The notes beneath the pieces were generated by a model. That model saw only the letters and a list, made by a program, of their open reading frames with translations. It had not been told where the DNA came from and did no database searches. The position numbers and the translations under genes were made by a program. This document shows, in pieces, positions 1-8,079 of a stretch of 64,000 bases of DNA. How positions within the stretch are numbered: position 1 is the stretch's first letter; every line of letters begins with the position of its first letter. Source of the DNA: Paenibacillus sp. H1-7 (GTDB lineage Bacteria > Bacillota > Bacilli > Paenibacillales > NBRC-103111); NCBI RefSeq assembly GCF_022354825.1, contig NZ_CP031168.1:3039501-3103500 (forward strand). The letters run 5' to 3'.

Positions 1-19
1 TATATTAAAGGCTGAATAA

Positions 20-48
20 TTGAAAAAAAGGCCGATTTGTGGTATAAT
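20..48 (+). promoter_or_regulatory. Sigma-A promoter
   Basis: TTGAAA at 20-25 and TATAAT at 43-48 are separated by exactly 17 bases, a near-consensus vegetative promoter. The start codon of the next gene lies 36 bases downstream of the -10 element. Confidence 0.75.
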
Positions 49-83
49 TTGATCGAAATAAGACTAAAAGGGGGTGAAATTGA

Positions 84-443
84 ATGATAACTCGTTTTAT
101 CTCGTCCAATCGCATGTTATCTGTTATGTTTATCGTCGTTTTTATGATCTTTGCCACGCCTACTCCGATTGCGGAATCCAATATCAACGAAACGGCACGG
201 ACTACCGTTCAGCAAGGGATGGAGTTTTATTCCACGAATACTACGGTCCGTAAGCAGACCTCTACCTCCGAAACGCTTCGCGTATTGGCTTATTTGGCGA
301 CGCTGCATGCTGTTCTGCATAGCTTGATTCCTATGGTTCGCCGCGTGCTTACTGAAGCACATATCTCATTTCACCCTCAGATTGCCCGCCGGTTAACCCG
401 GATGCTGTTATCCCCCCTCAAGTTCTCATCGTTGTACGTGTAG
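84..443 (+). CDS. Small unknown membrane or secreted protein
   Basis: No family recognised. The 119-residue product has a hydrophobic stretch at about residues 12-28 preceded by Arg residues, so it is either a signal peptide or a single membrane anchor. A second, weaker hydrophobic stretch lies near residues 65-85, and the C-terminus is rich in Arg and His. The start is supported by AAGGGGGTG 7-8 bases upstream of the ATG and by a near-consensus promoter at 20-48. The gene stands alone: the next gene is 358 bases away and no clear terminator was seen. The good promoter and ribosome binding site argue for a real gene; the lack of a recognised family keeps confidence moderate. Confidence 0.6.
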   Translation: MITRFISSNRMLSVMFIVVFMIFATPTPIAESNINETARTTVQQGMEFYSTNTTVRKQTSTSETLRVLAYLATLHAVLHSLIPMVRRVLTEAHISFHPQIARRLTRMLLSPLKFSSLYV

Positions 444-800
444 TGTGTCAACCCCTCTTTGTAATTCGCCGATAGTACCATACCGTTTATTCCCTTTGAG
501 GCAATCCCATTTGCCGTGGTTAGCTTGTTAGAGCTGTTACTAACGTTTGTTTGAGCTGAGCGTTACTTGCCAGCCAAGCCATTGTCAAAAAGTTAAGGTT
601 TATTCTCATTCTGCTCTTTTGACCTTCTTTTTCAAAAATGAAAAGAAAAAGGTTTGTTTGCTTCTGCTCAAAAAATAGGTCAGCAGACGTTTGTTTGCTT
701 CTGCTCAAAAAAATAGGGTCAGCAGACGCTTATTTGACTGCGCCTAATTGTTTACTGCGTTAAAACGATAAAGTGAATTTTCATACAGGAGGACAGGTTT
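444..800. other. Intergenic region before khtT-like gene
   Basis: No gene was found in this 357-base gap. It holds an A/T-rich imperfect hairpin at about 622-651 (CCTTCTTTTTC against GAAAAGAAAAAGG) that could end transcription of the upstream gene, the tandem repeat at 653-728, and a possible -35 (TTGACT, 733-738) without a convincing -10. No c-di-AMP (ydaO-type) riboswitch of the kind that precedes B. subtilis khtSTU was recognised. Confidence 0.5.
653..728 (+). repeat. Two-unit tandem repeat
   Basis: Two nearly identical units lie head to tail at 653-689 (37 bases) and 690-728 (39 bases). Each begins TTTGTTTGCTTCTGCTC, runs into an A-tract and ends GTCAGCAGACG. They differ by an extra A in the tract and an extra G. 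A fragment of a third unit may follow (TTATTTGACTGC). Within each unit GCTTCTGCT and AGCAGACG are partly complementary, so each can form a weak hairpin. Confidence 0.75.
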
Positions 801-1292
801 ATGACAATAAGAGAAAGCGATCTCCCGGGAATCGGGAAAAAGTTTCAAATAACCACTCGCGGCGGCGATAAGCTGGTAATCGTCATCCATGACGACGGCC
901 GCAGGGAATGCTACCATTTCGATCACGAAAACCCGGATGACAGTGTTTCCATGATTACGCTGGATGATGACGAAGCGCGTCTGGTCGCAGGTATTATCGG
1001 CGGAATGACTTATAAGCCGAAAGCTTTGGAATCGATGGAAATGGCTCTGGACGATCTCATTATCGAGTGGTACCGGGTGGAAGCCGATTACGGCTGCGTC
1101 GGCAAATCGATCGGTGAGCTGAATGTGCGCAAACAGTCAGGAGCGACCATTATTGCCGTCATTGAGAAGCGATCTAAACAGATCAACCCGGGGCCGGATG
1201 TAATTCTTACTGCGGAGAGCATGGTAGTGGTTGCGGGCGAGAGGGGGCAGCAGAAGCTTTTTAAACAAATTTTAATGAAGGGAAGTGAATGA
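801..1292 (+). CDS. khtT: KhtT-like regulatory subunit of K+/H+ antiporter (RCK_C/TrkA-C domain)
   Basis: This cytoplasmic subunit is expected to gate the membrane antiporter encoded 3 bases downstream. Its 163 residues fit the KhtT family: an N-terminal domain (about 1-70) and a C-terminal RCK_C domain (about 75-160) with the usual pattern of a conserved Gly-Lys-Ser-Ile turn, a run of beta strands ending IIAVIEK, and a later MVVVAGERGQQ segment. In B. subtilis KhtT responds to pH and c-di-AMP; that is family knowledge. The start is an ATG 5-6 bases after a CAGGAGGACAGG Shine-Dalgarno. The khtS gene of the B. subtilis operon is not present here. Confidence 0.85.
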   Translation: MTIRESDLPGIGKKFQITTRGGDKLVIVIHDDGRRECYHFDHENPDDSVSMITLDDDEARLVAGIIGGMTYKPKALESMEMALDDLIIEWYRVEADYGCVGKSIGELNVRKQSGATIIAVIEKRSKQINPGPDVILTAESMVVVAGERGQQKLFKQILMKGSE

Positions 1293-1295
1293 CCT

Positions 1296-2519
1296 ATGAA
1301 CTACATTGTCTTTGAGATAGGGGTGGCGATAGCGCTGATTGCTTTATCGGGCTTGCTGTCGGCGAAGCTCCGCTTTTCGGTCATCCCGTTTTATATATTG
1401 GTAGGTATGGCGGTCGGACCGCATTCCTTCGAAATTTGGCACATCGATCTCCGGTTTATCCAAAGTGCGCCGCTGATTGAATTTTTAGGCCGCATCGGCG
1501 TTCTGTTCTTGCTGTTTTATTTGGGGCTTGAGTTTTCCGTAGGCCGATTGATCAAATCGGGACGCTCCATAGCGGTCGGCGGAACGATCTATATTCTGAT
1601 CAATTTCACGCTTGGCTTGTTGTTCGGCTATGTAGCGGGCCTGCCATTCCTGGAAATGCTCGTTGTCGCAGGTATCACGACGATATCATCCAGCGCGATC
1701 GTTGCCAAGGTGCTGGTCGACCTGAAACGAACGGCGAATCCGGAAACCGAGATGATTCTCGGAATCATCATGTTCGAGGACGTGTTCCTGGCGATCTATA
1801 TCTCCATCGTCTCCGGATTGGTGCTTAGCGGTTCTACATCACTCGCCGGTATCCTGACTTCGGCCCTGATAGCGCTCGGCTTCATGCTGCTTGTGCTAAT
1901 TGTCGGCCGCAAAGCGGTACCCCTCTTGAACCGGATGTTGAATATTCGATCTAACGAACTGTTTTTGCTGGTTATTTTCTCGATATTATTTATTATCGCA
2001 GGCTTCTCCGAAACCATCCATGTAGCCGAAGCGATCGGCGCTTTGCTCGTCGGTCTGGTGCTTGCCGAGACGGAGCATATGAAACGGATCGAGCATTTGA
2101 TTCTGCCGTTTCGCGATTTCTTCGGAGCGATCTTCTTTTTCAGCTTTGGTCTTACGATCGATCCGTTCTCGCTTGGCGGAGCGGTATGGCTTTCTCTGGT
2201 TGCGGTGGTGCTAACGCTGATCGGCAATTTTGCCGCAGGCATGTGGGCCGGACGATACGCCGGATTATCCCCTAAAGCATCGGTGAATATCGGGCTGACC
2301 ATCGTGGCGCGCGGCGAATTCTCGATCATCATGGCCAACCTGGCCAAAGCTGGCGGTCTCCTCCCTATCGTGCAGCCATTCGCTGCATTATATGTACTGA
2401 TCCTAGCCGTTATAGGACCGCTGCTGACCAAGGAGACCAAGCACATTTATGCCGGCCTGGAACGGATCCGCAAGCTGACGGGTACGAAGAGGAACAAGAC
2501 TGTATCGCCCGACCGGTAA
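1296..2519 (+). CDS. khtU: KhtU-like CPA2 family K+/H+ antiporter
   Basis: This is an integral membrane cation/proton antiporter. The 407-residue product is almost entirely hydrophobic helices (about 12), matching the Na_H_Exchanger (CPA2) fold and the usual length without a fused RCK domain, which is supplied in trans by the preceding gene. Visible family features are the early GMAVGPH turn, the FLLFYLGLEF segment, the TTISSSAIVAKVL segment of the discontinuous helix region, the EAIGALLVGLVLAETEH segment and GLTIVARGEFSIIMA. The ATG lies 3 bases after the khtT-like stop, behind GGGAAGTGAATG, so the two are translationally coupled. The likely role is K+ efflux in exchange for protons; ion choice is inferred from the KhtT partner. 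Confidence 0.88.
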   Translation: MNYIVFEIGVAIALIALSGLLSAKLRFSVIPFYILVGMAVGPHSFEIWHIDLRFIQSAPLIEFLGRIGVLFLLFYLGLEFSVGRLIKSGRSIAVGGTIYILINFTLGLLFGYVAGLPFLEMLVVAGITTISSSAIVAKVLVDLKRTANPETEMILGIIMFEDVFLAIYISIVSGLVLSGSTSLAGILTSALIALGFMLLVLIVGRKAVPLLNRMLNIRSNELFLLVIFSILFIIAGFSETIHVAEAIGALLVGLVLAETEHMKRIEHLILPFRDFFGAIFFFSFGLTIDPFSLGGAVWLSLVAVVLTLIGNFAAGMWAGRYAGLSPKASVNIGLTIVARGEFSIIMANLAKAGGLLPIVQPFAALYVLILAVIGPLLTKETKHIYAGLERIRKLTGTKRNKTVSPDR

Positions 2520-2585
2520 AATTGGACTTGATTCACAACGCTAGTAAAGGCTTCTAACCGAACAGTAGGTGAGGAGGGATGGAAC

Positions 2586-2951
2586 GTGCGGCATCTCAAT
2601 TCCATGTTGGGCAGGTTGGTGAACGACTCCTGCTGGCTGCGTCGAATGACGATCAACAGCAGCCGTGGCGAGCTTATTATTACAGAAATTCGGAACACTA
2701 CTAGACATGAACCCGTAATTCAGAGCAGCAAAGCCGGTGACCAGATCACCGTTCATACGATACAGCTGATTATTTCCCGGCTGGAGGTAGTGACATTGAC
2801 GGATTTCATCCGTGCCATCGATCCGGAAGCGGTGATTGATGTTGTGGGATATTCTCCCGAAGAGACACCGGTGAGAAGAGGATGGAAGCGTCATACGCGC
2901 CATGATCTGCCGGATGTCACGAAGTACGGCAACGAGTGGCGGGATTCGTAA
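2586..2951 (+). CDS. DUF2179-like protein
   Basis: A 121-residue soluble protein. Residues about 15-90 resemble the DUF2179 domain that forms the C-terminus of YitT-type membrane proteins: a strand ending in GELIITE, a later segment QLIISRLEVVTLTDFIRAIDPEAVIDVV typical of the domain's final helix and strand. Here it stands alone without the membrane part. The start is GTG at 2586 with GTGAGGAGGG 5-6 bases upstream. It lies 66 bases after the antiporter gene and before a terminator, so it may be the last gene of that operon. Function unknown; a ligand-sensing role is possible but not shown. Confidence 0.65.
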   Translation: MRHLNSMLGRLVNDSCWLRRMTINSSRGELIITEIRNTTRHEPVIQSSKAGDQITVHTIQLIISRLEVVTLTDFIRAIDPEAVIDVVGYSPEETPVRRGWKRHTRHDLPDVTKYGNEWRDS

Positions 2952-2962
2952 AACGAAAAAAA

Positions 2963-3020
2963 CCAAGAGAGCAGGCACCGGGCAGTCTTAACCGTCGGGT
3001 ATTTACTCTCTTGGCTTTTT
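2963..3020. terminator. Bidirectional intrinsic terminator
   Basis: CCAAGAGAG at 2963-2971 pairs with CTCTCTTGG at 3006-3014, flanked by an A-run on the left and CTTTTTTGC on the right. It sits between convergent genes and can serve both. Confidence 0.85.
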
Positions 3021-3024
3021 TGCT

Positions 3025-3396
3025 TCATGTGCCTTGGGACATACGGACCCGCTGGCGCAATTCAGCCGCGACCTCGCGGGGATGATCGATCTGAAAGATG
3101 ACATACCGGTACGTGTCGTGTCCGTTCAATTCGACAATGATGAGGGAGTCCGGCTGCTCATAGGATAAGAAGTACCATTCGTTCCTGTATTTAAAGCTGC
3201 CTTCATAAATATGAAGCGGTGCCAAGGATGTTCCGGGCATGCGGAGCATCCAGAGCGGAGCGTGGTAGGAATCGACCAGAACGCTGTGAACCGTGCGGTA
3301 CGGGACGACAACCTTGGATTTAAAAGCAAAAATGCGCGTCCAACCTTGAAGCTGCAACGTAAATTGTGTCTCATCAAAAAGTACGTTTCTACCCAT
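3025..3396 (-). CDS. Hypothetical protein, PH-like fold
   Basis: A 123-residue soluble protein with alternating short beta strands and one C-terminal amphipathic helix (AELRQRVR), a layout like the bacterial pleckstrin-homology-like domains. Function is unknown. Residues 40-80 are rich in aromatic residues. The start at 3396 was chosen because AAGGAGG lies 10 bases upstream of that ATG; the in-frame ATG at 3405 sits directly against the Shine-Dalgarno, and the longer reading from 3444 has no ribosome site. It is convergent with the DUF2179-like gene and divergent from the epimerase gene. Confidence 0.6.
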   Translation of the reverse strand: MGRNVLFDETQFTLQLQGWTRIFAFKSKVVVPYRTVHSVLVDSYHAPLWMLRMPGTSLAPLHIYEGSFKYRNEWYFLSYEQPDSLIIVELNGHDTYRYVIFQIDHPREVAAELRQRVRMSQGT

Positions 3397-3619
3397 TACG
3401 GACATACCTCCTTGATCAAATACGCTGTAGTCTAAGCATAACATACTTGTCCATAGGGGACTATGGATTGTCTAATAAGGAGTCATTTTCCTGACAAGGG
3501 GATTAAGCATGGTATATTTCAAATAATGAAAATTGGCTCTATTCGATGTACCAAATGTCCGTTAAAGTAGTTAGCATAACTATCCAACATGAATCTATTC
3601 ATATTAGGAGGTATCTCGG

Positions 3620-4483
3620 ATGAACATATTTGTTGCAGGATGTACCGGGGCTATAGGCAGACGGATGGTTCCGGAGCTGGTAAGAAGGGGGCATGAGGTG
3701 ACGGGAATGATCCGAAATCCGGATCAGAGCGAGCTGATCGAGCGGATGGGGGCTCGTGCGGTCATTGCCGACGTGTTCGACAGGGAGGCCGTGTTCAAAG
3801 CGGTGGAGCAAGCGCGGCCGGAGGTTGTCATCCATCAGCTGACGTCCTTAAGCACCCGCAATTTTGCGGACAATGCCCGAATCCGCATAGAAGGCACGCG
3901 CAATCTGGCGAATGCGGCTCTGTCCTCCGGCGTTAAGCGCATACTCGCGCAAAGCATTTCCTGGGTTTATGAGCCCGGTGAAGGGCCTGCTTCTGAAGCG
4001 GTGCCGCTGGATCTGGGGGCTCCGTCCCCGCGGAAGGAGACGGTAGCGGCGGTTCACGCGTTGGAGTCGGCAGCAGCCGAGGTTCCGGAGCACGTGATTT
4101 TGCGCTACGGTATGCTGTATGGACCGGGCACTTGGTATGAGCGCGGGGGTTACATGGACGAAGTCATTCGCGGCGGACAGGCGACGGCAACGGATGGGGT
4201 CGCTTCCTTCGTCCATGTGGAGGACGCTGCCATGGCGGCTGTAGCGGCCCTGGAATGGCCCTCCGGCCCGGTAAACATTGTTGACGACGAACCGGCCAAG
4301 GGGACCGAATGGCTGCCGGTGTTTGCCGAAGCTATCGGCGCGCAGTCGCCCGAAATTACGCAGGGAGGCAGCGGCTGGGAGCGGGGAGCGTCCAACGCCA
4401 AGGCCCGTAAGGAGTATGGCTGGCAGCCGTTTTATCCGTCGTGGCGGACAGGCTTTGCACTAAGTATGGCATCCAAGTCTTAG
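3620..4483 (+). CDS. NAD(P)-dependent epimerase/dehydratase (extended SDR)
   Basis: An extended short-chain dehydrogenase/reductase of 287 residues. The N-terminal Rossmann motif reads VAGCTGAIGRRMVPELVRRGHEV (GxxGxxG near residue 8), followed by an acidic/basic turn at the end of strand 2 (MIRNPDQ), a TSLSTRNF segment, a Ser in AQSISWVYEP, and RYGMLYGPGTWYE, where a Tyr-x-x-x-Lys catalytic pair is not obvious. The C-terminal half (VHVEDAAMAAVAALE and the later WQPFYPSWRTGF) matches sugar-epimerase-like SDRs. The ATG lies 8 bases after TAGGAGGT. Substrate unknown. It appears to be a single-gene unit; the next gene starts 140 bases later and belongs to the yes module. Confidence 0.8.
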   Translation: MNIFVAGCTGAIGRRMVPELVRRGHEVTGMIRNPDQSELIERMGARAVIADVFDREAVFKAVEQARPEVVIHQLTSLSTRNFADNARIRIEGTRNLANAALSSGVKRILAQSISWVYEPGEGPASEAVPLDLGAPSPRKETVAAVHALESAAAEVPEHVILRYGMLYGPGTWYERGGYMDEVIRGGQATATDGVASFVHVEDAAMAAVAALEWPSGPVNIVDDEPAKGTEWLPVFAEAIGAQSPEITQGGSGWERGASNAKARKEYGWQPFYPSWRTGFALSMASKS

Positions 4484-4632
4484 GCAAGGGCAGTCGGATT
4501 TCATACAAGAGCATATCCAACAGTGCCGATTTTCCGGTGTTTGGCATCTTCCGGGCATTAACATTGGCTGCACGGGGCTTCCTGTAGTACGATAAGGGAT
4601 ACGCGATGCAGTTATGAAGGGGGATGCCGGTA

Positions 4633-6417
4633 ATGATCAAACGGTTACCGTTTCCGTTGGGTACGATAACGAAAAATTGGAAAATAAAACATAAAGTCAT
4701 TTCTCTCATTTCGTTTATTATGGCTTTTTGTTTTCTTATCACTTACTTTGCGCTCCAATATGCGTATTCCATCTATGACGAGCAGCTGTATTCCAAATCG
4801 TCGCAGCTTCTCAATCTGTCTTCCGGAGGGATTGAGAACGAGCTGCAGCGGCTGGACAAGCTTTCCTTCACGATAGCGACCGATCCGCAAATTCAAAGTC
4901 TGCTTCGAGCGATTAACGAGGATACGCCGGAGTTTGAGAAATACCGGCTGCGGCGGTTCGTCTCGGATAGGCTGGTCCAGTTCGCAGGGTACGAGAAGTA
5001 CATTTACTCCATGGAGGTCACCGACCGGCTGGGTGAGCAAGCGATGGCGGGACAATCGTCCCAGGCGACCGTTGCCAAAAATCAGACCATTCTCGAGGAG
5101 TCGGCCAAAGGCTCCGGGGAAACGCGCTGGATATTCCCTGATCCGGACGATACTTATTTGATCGCTGCCCGTGAGATCAGGTCATATGAGGATTTCAACC
5201 TGAACCGGATCGGCACGCTGGTCGTTCGCATCCGTTTCGATAAGATCGTCGATGACGTCGTAGAGGGAACGGAATTGAAGAGCGGAGAGATGCAGATCGG
5301 CTCCGGACAGCATATTATTTATCCTGCAAACCCTGCTGACCATGCGCAGACGCAAGTCATGGCCATACCCGGCAACGAGGAGTGGAGCCGCGGCGGCTAT
5401 TTAATCAAGCAGATCAATGACAGGCCGTATTTCCTGACGCAGATCCGATCCGGCTATTTGGGCTGGTCGTATTTGAGCCTTGTCCCATATGATGCGATTT
5501 TCAACAAAATTGTTCTGATGAAGCGGATTTTGCTTATCGGATTTGTCGCCAGCCTGCTGGTGGTATTGGCGATTGCGATCAATTTCGCCCGGAGTCTTAC
5601 GAAGCCGATTGAAACCCTGATTGGCCGGATGAGGCAGGTGCAAAAGGGTGATTTCAGCCTGACGGAGGCCGAATTGTCCGAGCAGCCGATGCTGCAGATG
5701 GATGAAGTCGGCCAGCTGCAGCGGACGTTCCGTATGATGATCCAGCAGATCAACGAATTGATCACGGAAAATTACGCGAAGCAGCTGACAATTAAGGAAA
5801 CCCAATTCAAAGCGCTGCAGGCGCAAATTAACCCGCATTTTTTGTATAACACTCTCGACTCGATCAACTGGCTGGCCAAGACGAACGGGCAGCCGCAAAT
5901 TTCGCGGATGGTGGAATCGCTCGGCTTTTTGCTTCGCAACTCGATCAGCTTGCGGGAAACGCTCATTACGGTGAGCGAGGAGCTCGATATTGTCATGAGC
6001 TACATTACGATCCAGAAATACCGGTTCGAAGAACGGCTCGTGTTCGAGATGGATGTGCCTGACGAAGCAAAGAAGCTTATTCTTCCGAAATTCACTCTCC
6101 AGCCTCTTATCGAGAATGCGATCCATTATGCGGTCGAATCCATGCTGGAGCCTTGCCTCATTCGAATACGAACCGATAGAGAGCCTGGCGGGCTTATTCT
6201 CATTGTAGAGGATAACGGACCGGGAATGGACGAGCAGCTGTTGGAGCAGGTGCGCCGGGGAGAGGCGAGAACCCGGGGAAGCGGGATCGGCTTGAAAAAT
6301 ATCGAAGAGCGTATCATACTTGCATTTGGAGAAGAGTACGGCATTCGGTTGGACAGCCAACCTGGCAAAGGGACTCGCGTCTCTATCATCATACCGGATG
6401 AAACGAGGGAAACGTAA
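4633..6417 (+). CDS. yesM: YesM-like sensor histidine kinase
   Basis: Membrane sensor kinase for the adjacent AraC-type response regulator. The 594-residue product has a membrane helix near residues 20-38, an extracytoplasmic sensor region of about 250 residues, a second membrane helix near 290-312, a HAMP linker, then the His_kinase domain with the phospho-accepting His in QINPHFLYNTLDSINW (about residue 400) and an HATPase_c domain with LIENAIHYAV, DNGPGM and GSGIGLKNIEERI. The chosen ATG (4633) has AAGGGGG 8 bases upstream; the in-frame ATG at 4624 abuts the Shine-Dalgarno. Its stop codon overlaps the next ATG by one base. Gene order with the following five genes matches B. subtilis yesMNOPQR, which handles rhamnogalacturonan products; the ligand here is inferred. 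Confidence 0.85.
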   Translation: MIKRLPFPLGTITKNWKIKHKVISLISFIMAFCFLITYFALQYAYSIYDEQLYSKSSQLLNLSSGGIENELQRLDKLSFTIATDPQIQSLLRAINEDTPEFEKYRLRRFVSDRLVQFAGYEKYIYSMEVTDRLGEQAMAGQSSQATVAKNQTILEESAKGSGETRWIFPDPDDTYLIAAREIRSYEDFNLNRIGTLVVRIRFDKIVDDVVEGTELKSGEMQIGSGQHIIYPANPADHAQTQVMAIPGNEEWSRGGYLIKQINDRPYFLTQIRSGYLGWSYLSLVPYDAIFNKIVLMKRILLIGFVASLLVVLAIAINFARSLTKPIETLIGRMRQVQKGDFSLTEAELSEQPMLQMDEVGQLQRTFRMMIQQINELITENYAKQLTIKETQFKALQAQINPHFLYNTLDSINWLAKTNGQPQISRMVESLGFLLRNSISLRETLITVSEELDIVMSYITIQKYRFEERLVFEMDVPDEAKKLILPKFTLQPLIENAIHYAVESMLEPCLIRIRTDREPGGLILIVEDNGPGMDEQLLEQVRRGEARTRGSGIGLKNIEERIILAFGEEYGIRLDSQPGKGTRVSIIIPDETRET

Positions 6418-7973
6418 TGTATAAAGTATTGCTGGTGGACGACGAACGAATCATTTTGGACGGTATATCGAGAATTGTCGATTGGGAAGGGGCCGGGACG
6501 GTGCTCGCCGGGACGGCCCGCAACGGGATCGAGGCATACGAATTTGTATCCGTCAACCGGCCGGATATTATCATAAGCGATATTAAGATGCCGGGGATGG
6601 ACGGCTTGCAGCTGGCGGCGAAGCTCCATGCGGACTTTCCGGATATCCGGGTTGTCCTGCTGTCAGGCTTCGGCGAATTCGAATATGCGCGTTCGGCTAT
6701 GGAATATGGAGTGAAGCATTACTTGCTGAAGCCGTGCAACGAGAACAAAATTATGGAGGTGCTTCAGGAGCTTGTCGGGGAGCTGGAGCAGGAGCGTGAA
6801 AGCGAGCAATTCGTCCGCACGATGCGGGAGGGCCTCGAGAAAGTGCTGCCTTATGTAAAGGAGCAGTTTCTGAAGGAATTCGTGACGAACAAGACCTACG
6901 GCAACCGGGATTGGGAATATTACCGGCATTTGTTCCGGGTCGATCTCGGCAGCCGCCACGTGCGTCTGCTTCTCTTTCATTTGGACGGCCCGTTCGAGTT
7001 CGAGCACTTGTTTGCGGTGAAAAATATCGCCGAGGAGCTGCTGGACAAAACCGTATTAAGCTCTACAGTAGGAGATCACGTTCTCATCGTTGTTGAAGAT
7101 CCTGAGGAGCTGAGCGTACTTCTTGAGAGGATCGGGAACATTCGTGAGACGTTTCTTCGTTATTACCGGATCGATCTGACAATAGCTCTGAGCGAAGCGG
7201 ATGTCATTACACGCACCCGCAAGCTGTTCAAGCAGACGCTGGAATGCTTGAATTACCGGTTTTATTTGGGCGAGGGCAGCGTGATTACGGAGCGCGATAT
7301 CTTAGGCTTGACCACGGAGTCCGCCGAGTCCGGCGACCTGAATTTCAACGAGGAGCATCTGATGCTTCAGATTAAAACCGGGCGCTGGGAAGAGGCATCC
7401 CGGGAGATCGACTTGTTCTTTCAGCGGATTGCCGAGCTTCGTTCCGATATCGCGACTTCGCAATCGTACGTCATTCAGCTGTTTATGGCGATGATCCGTC
7501 TCGGCAACTCGGACGACATGAGCCGCTACATGGATCAGATGGTGAAGCTGATGCAGCTTGATACGCTTCAGGCGATCCAGGCTTTCTTCAAGGAGGCGGC
7601 GGAGCACATTACGCTGCTTCATTACGAGCAGACGAAGACGAAGAACAGCGCCATCGTCAGCAAAGTGATCGATATCGTGAACAACCATCTCGGCGATCCC
7701 GAGCTGTCGCTGAACTGGGTGGCCCATCAGATGCTGTACATGAACTCGGATTATTTGGGGAAACTGTTTAAAAAAGAAACCGGGGAAAAATTTTCGAACT
7801 ACGTCATGAAGACGAGAATTTCCAAGGCGATCGATTTGATCGAGCAAAATAGGGACATTAAGATATTCGAGCTAGCCGAGCAGCTCGGATTCGGCGATAA
7901 TCCGCAATATTTCAGCCAAGTGTTCAAAAAATATGCCGGCTGTACGCCGTCGGAATATATGAAGTCCAATTGA
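6417..7973 (+). CDS. yesN: YesN-like response regulator, AraC-type
   Basis: Cytoplasmic DNA-binding response regulator of 518 residues. The receiver domain (1-120) carries the acidic pair in VDDE, the phosphorylated Asp in IIISDIKMPGMDG and the Lys in HYLLKPCNE. A long middle region (about 130-400) lacks a recognised domain, as usual in YesN proteins. The C-terminal 100 residues form a two-HTH AraC domain (LSLNWVAHQMLYMNSDYLGKLFKKETG ... LGFGDNPQYFSQVFKKYAG). It starts inside the stop codon of the kinase gene, so the pair is coupled. The most likely targets are the duplicated boxes at 7981 and 9506, which show the 21-bp direct-repeat spacing expected for an AraC-type protein. Confidence 0.88.
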   Translation: MYKVLLVDDERIILDGISRIVDWEGAGTVLAGTARNGIEAYEFVSVNRPDIIISDIKMPGMDGLQLAAKLHADFPDIRVVLLSGFGEFEYARSAMEYGVKHYLLKPCNENKIMEVLQELVGELEQERESEQFVRTMREGLEKVLPYVKEQFLKEFVTNKTYGNRDWEYYRHLFRVDLGSRHVRLLLFHLDGPFEFEHLFAVKNIAEELLDKTVLSSTVGDHVLIVVEDPEELSVLLERIGNIRETFLRYYRIDLTIALSEADVITRTRKLFKQTLECLNYRFYLGEGSVITERDILGLTTESAESGDLNFNEEHLMLQIKTGRWEEASREIDLFFQRIAELRSDIATSQSYVIQLFMAMIRLGNSDDMSRYMDQMVKLMQLDTLQAIQAFFKEAAEHITLLHYEQTKTKNSAIVSKVIDIVNNHLGDPELSLNWVAHQMLYMNSDYLGKLFKKETGEKFSNYVMKTRISKAIDLIEQNRDIKIFELAEQLGFGDNPQYFSQVFKKYAGCTPSEYMKSN

Positions 7974-7980
7974 ATACCTC

Positions 7981-8041
7981 TGTTTTTTAAACAAGGAGAA
8001 CGGTTTTTTGAATTCTATTTCTGATCCTTACACGAGATAAT
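7981..8041 (+). promoter_or_regulatory. Candidate YesN box and promoter of the binding-protein gene (copy 1)
   Basis: The 36-bp box at 7981-8016 contains two direct half-sites, GTTTTTTAAA at 7982 and GTTTTTTGAA at 8003, 21 bp apart (two helical turns). A GATAAT -10 element (8036-8041) lies exactly 19 bases after the box. A box identical at 33 of 36 positions, with the same 19-base gap to TATAAT, occurs before the first permease gene. The layout fits an AraC-type activator bound next to or over the -35 region. Assignment to the neighbouring YesN is inference. Confidence 0.7.
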
Positions 8042-8079
8042 AGCTATGTAACCACGAACCATCAGGGGAGGAAATAGAG

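Noticed and set aside
653..728. Possible CRISPR remnant
   Set aside because: Only two adjoining units without spacers, and no cas genes in the window.
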